Position numbers and translations under genes: made by a program
Notes under the pieces: model-generated
Databases searched by the model: none
What the model saw: only the letters and a program-made list of their open reading frames with translations
What the model was told of the DNA's origin: nothing
Origin: Roseateles chitinivorans
Lineage (GTDB): Bacteria; Pseudomonadota; Gammaproteobacteria; Burkholderiales; Burkholderiaceae_C
DNA length: 52,241 nucleotides
Direction of reading: 5' to 3'
Assembly: GCF_002761755.1 (NCBI RefSeq)
Contig: NZ_PEOG01000039.1
Location: forward strand, 1-52,241
Shown: positions 46,483-52,241 of the stretch, one piece after another
Position numbering within the stretch: position 1 is the first letter of the stretch
Layout: each line of letters starts with the position of its first letter

Positions 46483-47430
46483 TCAGTCGACCTCGACGTC
46501 GTCGCGATGGTGATGATGGTGGACGGCGGCGACCGCCGGCGCAGCCTTGGCCACGCGCTTCTTGCCGCGCGCCAGCCCGATCAGCCGCATGCCGTGCACG
46601 CGCTTGACCGCGATGACGCCATACAGCGCGCCCAGCACCGTCCACCACTTGCCGCCGGGCTTCTCGATCCATTGCCAGCGCGCCAGCCAGGGATCGCTCA
46701 GCAGCGGCGGTCGATAGCAACCGAACTGCGCGCGCTCGACCTCGAACGACAGCAGCCGCAGCCAGTCGCGCAGCCGCCAGTAGCCGATGTACTCGCGCTC
46801 CTCCGGCAGGTAGAGCCGCGGCGCACGGCTCAGCAGCCGGCCATTGACGCGGGCGAGATTCTGCCTCACGGCCCAGAGGCTGGCCGGGTTCAGGCCCAGG
46901 ATCACGACCCGGCCCTCGGGACGCAGCACGCGTTCGACCTCGCGCAGGCAGCGGTGCGGATCGACCGCCTGCTCCAGCGTGTGGGGCAGCAGGACGAGGT
47001 CCAGGCTGTTGGCCTCGAACGGGAGCGCGTCGAACTCGCAGAAGATCGCCGCGCGGCCCGCGCCGTTGAGGCCCGGTGCGGCCTCGGCCTGCGGTTCGGG
47101 CTGGTACTCCAGCGGATGCGCGGTGAGCGCGGGCCGCGGCGGCCCGGCGGCGGCCTCCTCGAACGGCCGATGGTCCAGCGCGAGCCACCGGTTCGTCATG
47201 CGGTTGGTGCGCAGGCCGTGCAGTTCCGGGAAGCCCAGTTGCAGCGCGTGATAGCCGAACCAGTCGATCACCGCGGCGTCGATGAAGCGCTGTTCCCAGG
47301 CCAGCAGGTAGCGCCCGGCAGGCGTGCGCAGCCAGTGCGCGAGCTCCGCCGCGGCAGCATCCGGCCGGACCTGCGCCTCTACAATCGGCGCCTTCCCGTC
47401 GGTGTCCTCGTCCTGGCCCCGCGTCTTCAT
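46483..47430 (-). CDS. Methyltransferase-like protein with poly-His tail
   Basis: A 315-residue protein of the class I SAM-methyltransferase (type 11) group. The C-terminal half of the fold is clear: [49 protein letters not shown]. The glycine-rich SAM-binding motif I expected before it is not recognisable, so binding or activity is uncertain. The last residues are [14 protein letters not shown], a natural histidine run followed by acidic residues, which may bind metal. The start at 47430 gives an N-terminus [13 protein letters not shown]. It is divergent from gloB with only 24 bp between start codons. Confidence 0.8.
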   Translation of the reverse strand: MKTRGQDEDTDGKAPIVEAQVRPDAAAAELAHWLRTPAGRYLLAWEQRFIDAAVIDWFGYHALQLGFPELHGLRTNRMTNRWLALDHRPFEEAAAGPPRPALTAHPLEYQPEPQAEAAPGLNGAGRAAIFCEFDALPFEANSLDLVLLPHTLEQAVDPHRCLREVERVLRPEGRVVILGLNPASLWAVRQNLARVNGRLLSRAPRLYLPEEREYIGYWRLRDWLRLLSFEVERAQFGCYRPPLLSDPWLARWQWIEKPGGKWWTVLGALYGVIAVKRVHGMRLIGLARGKKRVAKAAPAVAAVHHHHHRDDVEVD

Positions 47431-47454
47431 CTGGAACCCGATCCCCTTGCCTGC

Positions 47455-48240
47455 ATGAACCTGATCGCCGTTCCCGCCTTCACAGACAACTACCTCTGGC
47501 TGCTGCACGACGGCCGGTCGGCCCTGGTGGTCGATCCGGGCGACGCCGCGCCGGTGAAGGAGACGCTGCGCGCGCTCGGCCTGGACCTGCAGGGCATTCT
47601 AGTGACGCATCACCACGGCGATCACGTCGGCGGCCTGCGTGAATTGCTGCCGCTGCTGGCGCCGGGGGCACAGGTCTGGGGTCCCGCCACCGAAGCGATG
47701 CCGGTGCCCGTCGTGCCGCTGCGCGAGGGCGACCGCATCGAACTGCTCGGCCAGGTCTTCGAGGTGCTGGACGTCCCCGGCCACACCGCCGGTCACATCG
47801 CTTTCGTGCTGAAGCATCCGGGCAACGGCGACGCGCCGATCCTGTTCTGCGGCGACACGCTCTTCTCCGCCGGTTGCGGCCGGCTCTTCGAGGGCACGCC
47901 CGCACAGATGCTGGACTCGCTGACCAAGCTGGCGGCGCTCCCCGGGGAGACCCGGGTGTGCTGCGCGCACGAGTACACCTTGTCGAATCTTCGATTTGCT
48001 CGCACAGTCGAGCCCCAGAACGAGGCGGTCGCGCGCCACGAGGCCTGGTGTCTGGCCCGGCGCGAGCAGTCGCTGCCTACCCTGCCCTCCACCATCGCCG
48101 TGGAGCTCCAGATCAACCCCTTCCTGCGCTGCGAGCATGCCGAGGTCCGCGCGGCCGCGCAGCGCCACGACCCGAGCGTCACCGCGCAGCCGGTCTCGGT
48201 CCTGGCCGGGCTGCGCCGATGGAAGAACGACTTTCGCTGA
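47455..48240 (+). CDS. gloB: Hydroxyacylglutathione hydrolase (glyoxalase II)
   Basis: A 261-residue binuclear metal hydrolase that splits S-D-lactoylglutathione into D-lactate and glutathione in methylglyoxal detoxification. The metallo-beta-lactamase motif is [11 protein letters not shown] (H52, H54, D56, H57), with further ligands in [26 protein letters not shown] and CCAHEYT. The family start [15 protein letters not shown] at 47455 is used. A TACAAT element at 47380-47385, inside the divergent methyltransferase gene, may be its -10. MltD follows after 7 bp on the same strand. Confidence 0.96.
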   Translation: MNLIAVPAFTDNYLWLLHDGRSALVVDPGDAAPVKETLRALGLDLQGILVTHHHGDHVGGLRELLPLLAPGAQVWGPATEAMPVPVVPLREGDRIELLGQVFEVLDVPGHTAGHIAFVLKHPGNGDAPILFCGDTLFSAGCGRLFEGTPAQMLDSLTKLAALPGETRVCCAHEYTLSNLRFARTVEPQNEAVARHEAWCLARREQSLPTLPSTIAVELQINPFLRCEHAEVRAAAQRHDPSVTAQPVSVLAGLRRWKNDFR

Positions 48241-48247
48241 GATCCCG

Positions 48248-50020
48248 ATGCACCGACACCCGACCCCGTCCTTCCCGCTGCTTCGTTCCTCCCGCTCCGC
48301 GGACCGCGCGGACGCCGTTCCCGCCTCCGCCACCTCCACCGTTTCCTCCCCCCGACGTCCCGCGCTGACGCTGATCGCAGCGCTGCTGCCGCTGGTGCTG
48401 GCCGCCTGCGCCAACCGCCCGGTCGCGCCCCCCGACAACCAGGACGCCCAGGCCGTGGCGCAGCAGACGGTGCAGGCGGTCGAATCGGCCGCCTCGGCCG
48501 TGCCCTCGCCCGCGACGCCGGTGGCCCGCGTGGCCACCGCGCCGGAAAAGAAGCTCGACGTGCTGCTCGAGGACACGATGAACCCCGGCGAGAAGGTCGA
48601 CCTGGACGCGCCGAAGACCCATGTCGACCTGTGGGCGCGGATGCGCGCCGGCATGGCGATGCCCGAGCTCGACAACGACCTGGTCCGCAAGGCCGAGGAC
48701 TGGTACAGCAGCCGGCCCGACTACGTCGCGCGCATGACCGGCCGCGGCAGCCTGTACCTGTACCACGTGGTCGAGGAGGTCGAGAAGCGCGGCATGCCGA
48801 TGGAGCTGGCGCTGCTGCCCTTCGTCGAGAGCGCCTTCCGCAACGACGCGCAGTCCAGCGCCAAGGCCGTCGGCATGTGGCAGTTCATGCCCGCCACCGG
48901 CCGGGACTTCGACCTCAAGCAGAACATCTTCCGCGACGACCGCCGCGACGTGCTGGCCTCGACCAAGGCCGCCCTGGACTACCTGCAGCGCCTGAACAAG
49001 CTGTTCGACGGCGACTGGCAACTGGCGCTGGCCGCCTACAACTGGGGCCAGGGCAACGTCAGCAAGGCGGTGGCGCGCAACCAGAAGGCCGGGCTGCCGA
49101 TCGACTACGAGAGCCTGCGCATGCCCGACGAGACGCGCTACTACCTGCCCAAGCTGCAGGCGGTGAAGAACATCGTGATGCGCCCGTCGGCCTATGGCCT
49201 GGAGCTGCCGGCGGTGGCCAACCATCCGTACTTCCTGTCGGTCAACATCGACCGCGACATCGACGTGACCCGCGCCGCGCAGCTGGCCGAGCTGGACGAG
49301 GAGACCTTCCGCCAGTTCAATCCGTCGATGAACAAGCCGGTGATCCTGGCGGCCAGCAGCGGCCAGCTGCTGCTGCCCTACGACAACGCCAGCACCTTCG
49401 TGACCAACCTCGAGAAGCATCGCGGCCCGCTGGCCTCATGGACCGCCTGGGTCGTGCCCCGCACGATGAAGCCGGCCGACGCGGCCAAGCAGGTCGGCAT
49501 GAGCGAGACCGGGCTGCGCGAGATCAATCGCATCCCGGCGCGGATGCTGGTGACCAAGGGCTCGACCCTGCTGGTGCCGCGCACCGCCTCCCGCGACCAG
49601 GACGTCTCCGAACACCTGGCCGACAACGCCCGCATCGGCTTCGCGCCCGACGTGCCGCCGATGCGCCGCGTGACACTGAAGGCGAACAAGGGCGACACGG
49701 TGGCGAGCGTCGCGCGCCGCCATCGCCTGGGCACGACGCAGCTGGCGCAGTGGAACCGCGTCAGCACCAAGGCGACCTTCAAGCCGGGCCAGCAGATCGT
49801 CGTCTACGTACGCGAAGGCCAGACGCTGGCCTCGGTGGAGCCGTCCTCGACGACATCGAAGTCGAAGGCCGGATCCTCGAAGTCGGGCAAGGTCACCAAG
49901 GTCGCGTCCAGCGCGGCGAACAAGCCGGCCAAGGGCGGCGCGAAAACCCGCAGCGCCAAGGTCGCCGCCAGCGATGGCAAGGGCGCCCGCACCGTGTCGA
50001 CCAAGACCGCGTTGCGCTGA
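48248..50020 (+). CDS. mltD: MltD-type membrane-bound lytic murein transglycosylase
   Basis: A 590-residue lipoprotein. The N-terminal segment ends in LPLVLAACANRP, a lipobox with the lipidated cysteine. The SLT domain has its catalytic glutamate E194 in LLPFVESAFRNDAQSSAKAVGMWQFMP, followed by ALAAYNWGQGNV. Two LysM-type segments come after it, a degenerate one near residue 400 and a clearer one (VTLKANKGDTVASVARRH … LAQWNRVS) near residue 480. A Lys/Ser/Ala-rich tail ends the protein. It cleaves glycan strands during septal or general wall remodelling. It is 7 bp after gloB, a typical betaproteobacterial gloB-mltD pair. Confidence 0.95.
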   Translation: MHRHPTPSFPLLRSSRSADRADAVPASATSTVSSPRRPALTLIAALLPLVLAACANRPVAPPDNQDAQAVAQQTVQAVESAASAVPSPATPVARVATAPEKKLDVLLEDTMNPGEKVDLDAPKTHVDLWARMRAGMAMPELDNDLVRKAEDWYSSRPDYVARMTGRGSLYLYHVVEEVEKRGMPMELALLPFVESAFRNDAQSSAKAVGMWQFMPATGRDFDLKQNIFRDDRRDVLASTKAALDYLQRLNKLFDGDWQLALAAYNWGQGNVSKAVARNQKAGLPIDYESLRMPDETRYYLPKLQAVKNIVMRPSAYGLELPAVANHPYFLSVNIDRDIDVTRAAQLAELDEETFRQFNPSMNKPVILAASSGQLLLPYDNASTFVTNLEKHRGPLASWTAWVVPRTMKPADAAKQVGMSETGLREINRIPARMLVTKGSTLLVPRTASRDQDVSEHLADNARIGFAPDVPPMRRVTLKANKGDTVASVARRHRLGTTQLAQWNRVSTKATFKPGQQIVVYVREGQTLASVEPSSTTSKSKAGSSKSGKVTKVASSAANKPAKGGAKTRSAKVAASDGKGARTVSTKTALR

Positions 50021-50051
50021 GCGGCGGCGTCCCGGCACCGCCCCCGCCGCT

Positions 50052-50441
50052 TCAGGCGAAGAACAGCGCCACGGACAGCGCCAGGCCCACGCCCCACGCC
50101 AGGCTGCGCAGGGTGGGCTGATCGGCGAGGTACAGCGCGATATACACCACCCGCGCCGCGATGAATCCCATCGCGAGCTGGTCGATGCGCGCCTGGGCCA
50201 GCTGCATCTGCTGCGCCGCGAGCACGCCCGCGATGAACAGCGGCAGCGCCTCGAAGCTGTTGGCCTGCGCCGCGTTGGCGCGCGCCTGCCAGCCCGTCTG
50301 GCGCGCGAGCCAGGTGCGCGGGTCGTGGTTGTCGAAGCCGCCGTCGCGGCGGCGCTTGCCGATGCCCTTGGACTTCGCGATCCATGCGCACAACAGCGGC
50401 ATCAGGCAGGCGACGATCAGGCAGTGGTTGGCGATGGTCAT
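50052..50441 (-). CDS. MAPEG-family membrane protein
   Basis: A 129-residue protein with four hydrophobic segments (HCLIVACLMPLLCAWI, ANAAQANSFEALPLFIAGVLAA, GFIAARVVYIALYLA, LAWGVGLALSVALFFA). RANAAQANSFEALPLF and ARVVYIALYLAD are the MAPEG signatures of the microsomal glutathione S-transferase-like family. Bacterial members of this short type are of unknown substrate. GGGAGGG precedes the ATG. It is convergent with mltD and follows recR on the same strand after 67 bp. Confidence 0.88.
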   Translation of the reverse strand: MTIANHCLIVACLMPLLCAWIAKSKGIGKRRRDGGFDNHDPRTWLARQTGWQARANAAQANSFEALPLFIAGVLAAQQMQLAQARIDQLAMGFIAARVVYIALYLADQPTLRSLAWGVGLALSVALFFA

Positions 50442-50508
50442 CGATGCCCTCCCCGGGCGCGGTGATGGATGAGTGCCGCGAAGCGGTCGGTGCCGACCGC
50501 GGCGGTCG

Positions 50509-51096
50509 TCAGGTGGAGCGGCGGTCGACGAGCGCGTGCGCGATCGTGCCCAGGTCCACGTACTCCAGCTCGCTGCCCACCGGCACGCCCCGCGCCAGCC
50601 GGGTGCTGCGCAGGCCTCGGGCGCGCAGCGCCTCGGCCAGCACATGGGCGGTGGCCTCGCCCTCGGCGGTGAAGCTGGTGGCGAGGATGACCTCCTCCAC
50701 CTGGCCATCGGCGGCCCGCTCGAGCAACTGGTCGACGCCGATCTCCCGGGTGGACACGCCGTCCAGCGGGCTGATCCGTCCCTGCAGCACGAAGTAGTAG
50801 CCGAAGTAGGACGCGGTGCGCTCCATCGCGGCCTGGTCGGCCGGCGACTCGACGACGCACAGCAGCCGGGCGTCGCGGTGCCGGTCGGCGCAGATAGGGC
50901 ACAGCGGCGTCTCGCTGAAGGTGTGGCAGCGCTCGCAGTGGCGCACGTTGCGCACCGCGTCCTGCAGCGCGCGAGCCAGCGCGTCGGCGCCGGCGCGGTC
51001 GTGCTGCAGCAGGTGGTAGGCCATGCGCTGGGCCGACTTCTGGCCCACGCCGGGCAGGCGCCGCAAGGCCTCGATCAACTGGTCGAGCGCGGTCAC
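50509..51096 (-). CDS. recR: Recombination mediator RecR
   Basis: A 195-residue protein that loads RecA at gaps with RecO and RecF. The N-terminal helix-hairpin-helix is [20 protein letters not shown], the zinc finger [16 protein letters not shown], and the Toprim domain [17 protein letters not shown]. The start is GTG at 51096, ten bases after the ybaB stop. Together with ybaB and dnaX upstream it forms the conserved dnaX-ybaB-recR cluster. Confidence 0.96.
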   Translation of the reverse strand: MTALDQLIEALRRLPGVGQKSAQRMAYHLLQHDRAGADALARALQDAVRNVRHCERCHTFSETPLCPICADRHRDARLLCVVESPADQAAMERTASYFGYYFVLQGRISPLDGVSTREIGVDQLLERAADGQVEEVILATSFTAEGEATAHVLAEALRARGLRSTRLARGVPVGSELEYVDLGTIAHALVDRRST

Positions 51097-51106
51097 CGTC
51101 GTCCGA

Positions 51107-51433
51107 TCAGAACGGGAACTTCATGCCGGGGGGCAGCGGCATGCCGGCGGTCAGCTTGGACATCTTCTCCGAGCTGACCTGCTCGGCGCGACGCACCGCG
51201 TCGTTGAACGCGGCGGCGACGAGGTCCTCCAGCATGTCCTTGTCGTCGGCCAGCAGGCTGGGATCGATGGCGACGCGCTTGACGTCGTGCTTGCAGGTCA
51301 TCGTGACCTTCACCAGGCCGGCGCCGGACTGGCCTTCGACCTCGATGTTGCCGAGCTCGTCCTGCGCCTTCTTCAGGTTGTCCTGCATCGCTTGCGCCTG
51401 CTTCATCAGGCCGGCGAGTTGACCCTTCATCAT
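51107..51433 (-). CDS. ybaB: YbaB/EbfC nucleoid-associated protein
   Basis: A 108-residue DNA-binding dimer. Family features are [38 protein letters not shown] and the C-terminal helix [16 protein letters not shown], ending LPPGMKFPF. It binds DNA in a tweezers-like mode and is nearly always between dnaX and recR. Two ATGs (51433 and 51430) both have AAGGA upstream at workable spacing; the first is listed. Confidence 0.95.
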   Translation of the reverse strand: MMKGQLAGLMKQAQAMQDNLKKAQDELGNIEVEGQSGAGLVKVTMTCKHDVKRVAIDPSLLADDKDMLEDLVAAAFNDAVRRAEQVSSEKMSKLTAGMPLPPGMKFPF

Positions 51434-51552
51434 GATCGTAATTCCTTGTTCAGAGATTCAATGGTTCGGTGGTTGGCCGACCGGGAACGCGACCCGGAGG
51501 TCGAGGCGATGGGCGGGATTGTCGCCCAGCGCCGGATCGGCCGCGGCGCCGG

Positions 51553-52241
51553 TCAGGCCGGCTTGATCGAGCCCGGCAGGATGCGCGCCGTCTTGAACTG
51601 CGCCAGCAACTGCTGGACTTCCGGGTCCTCGAGGATGATCGCCTCGGCCTGCCGCTGGCGGGCACGCACCGCCATCGTGTCGCGCAGCGCCGGCGAGTCG
51701 GTGGCACGCCCCGCCTCGATCTCCACGCGCGTGGGCTTGCCGATCAGCGCCGTCAGCGCCGCCTGCAGCTTGTCCTGCAGGCCGGGCTGGCGCAGCGACT
51801 CGCGCTCGACCCGGAAACGCCAGCGCTGCGGCTCGGCCGCCTCGTCGATCTCCAGGCATTCGGCCTGCAGCGCCAGTTCCCGCGCCAGCGCGTTCAGGCC
51901 CAGTTGCGGCGCAAGCGCGTGCCAGCGCTCGCCCAGCGCGGTGGGGACCAACGCCACCTCCTCGATCGCGGTCGAGACGTAGATGCCGTCGGCATCGCCG
52001 GCGCCGGAGCCGGAGCCGGGCATCGGGTCATCCATGTCGGACAGACCCATGCCGATGGAGGCCTCCTCGTCCGATGGCGGCGGCACGTCCATCCAGGGCG
52101 GCGGACCGTCGTCATCGTGCGGCGGCGACAGGTCCTCGGGTTCCTCGACATCGGCCTCGGCCCGCGCAGCGACGGGCGGCGCGGCACGCGGCCGCAGGCG
52201 ATCGCTGAAGCGGGTAGCGGGCGCGCCAGCGGGGGCGGCGC
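51553..52241 (-). CDS. dnaX: DNA polymerase III tau subunit, C-terminal part (cut by right edge)
   Basis: The frame stays open to the right edge, about 229 codons. The upstream part is Pro/Asp/Glu-rich linker (DLSPPHDDDGPPPWMDVPP, then DEEASIGMGLSDMDDPMPG), typical of the tau region after the ATPase domains. The final 150 residues (ALGERWHALAPQLGLNALARELALQAECL through QQLLAQFKTARILPGSIKPA) form domain V, which contacts the polymerase alpha subunit. The ATPase domains lie outside the window. Assignment rests on this C-terminal domain and on ybaB and recR downstream. Confidence 0.9.
   Translation of the reverse strand, partial: AAPAGAPATRFSDRLRPRAAPPVAARAEADVEEPEDLSPPHDDDGPPPWMDVPPPSDEEASIGMGLSDMDDPMPGSGSGAGDADGIYVSTAIEEVALVPTALGERWHALAPQLGLNALARELALQAECLEIDEAAEPQRWRFRVERESLRQPGLQDKLQAALTALIGKPTRVEIEAGRATDSPALRDTMAVRARQRQAEAIILEDPEVQQLLAQFKTARILPGSIKPA

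Overview
The window is gene-dense, very GC-rich DNA from a betaproteobacterium of the order Burkholderiales, most likely the Roseateles/Mitsuaria/Pelomonas group. This placement is inferred from family content: a Bug-type (tripartite tricarboxylate) binding protein, a Burkholderia-type trimeric porin, a small Trp-rich TIGR04438-like protein, a PEP-CTERM protein, a class I fumarase, and the dnaX-ybaB-recR order. No phage, transposon, integrase or CRISPR array was seen. One gene is cut by the right edge (dnaX) and a short gene tail may be cut by the left edge.

Layout. 1-3.4 kb: a Ser/Thr kinase fused to a UspA-like domain, a cysteine-cluster protein and a transglutaminase/TPR lipoprotein. 3.5-10.2 kb: a starch and maltodextrin divergon with a secreted pullulanase on one strand and two secreted GH13 amylases on the other. 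They share a promoter region that carries two copies of a 15-bp palindromic operator-like site. 10.3-12.5 kb: a membrane protein, an orphan secreted protein and a secreted amidohydrolase. 12.6-20.8 kb: an uptake and hydrolysis locus made of porin, PEP-CTERM SGNH hydrolase, alpha/beta hydrolase and a Tat-exported YtcJ-type amidohydrolase on the minus strand, divergent from a LysR regulator that overlaps a Bug binding protein. 20.8-23.4 kb: an LhgO-like FAD oxidase, a DUF4743-type NUDIX hydrolase and a coiled-coil membrane protein. 23.4-27.5 kb: two identical tRNA-Val(CAC) genes, dnaQ, lgt, a TPR protein and a LysR gene. 27.6-36.6 kb: central metabolism and ion transport (ilvD, a cytochrome c, acs, a YqhA protein, nhaA, class I fumarase). 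36.7-39.1 kb: an MscS channel and a histone-deacetylase-like enzyme. 39.2-44.5 kb: moxR, DUF58 and TgpA-type transglutaminase, followed by a MltB-type transglycosylase. 44.5-52.2 kb: two small unknown genes, a dCMP deaminase-like gene, rnhA, a methyltransferase-like gene, gloB, an MltD-type transglycosylase, a MAPEG protein, recR, ybaB and the 3' part of dnaX.

How the genes work together. The three GH13 enzymes can be read as one debranching, endo-acting and maltodextrin-cleaving set outside the cytoplasm, under a common DNA-binding repressor or activator that is not encoded here. The porin/SGNH/alpha-beta-hydrolase/YtcJ/LysR/Bug block looks like a self-contained scavenging system for an unidentified ester or amide and is the best candidate here for an undescribed pathway. 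The moxR-DUF58-TgpA cluster is a known conserved envelope-associated trio; the two lytic transglycosylases and lgt add to an envelope theme.

Limits. All calls come from reading motifs, start sites and neighbourhoods. No homology search, signal-peptide predictor or folding program was run. Substrates of the hydrolases and all promoter calls are inferences.
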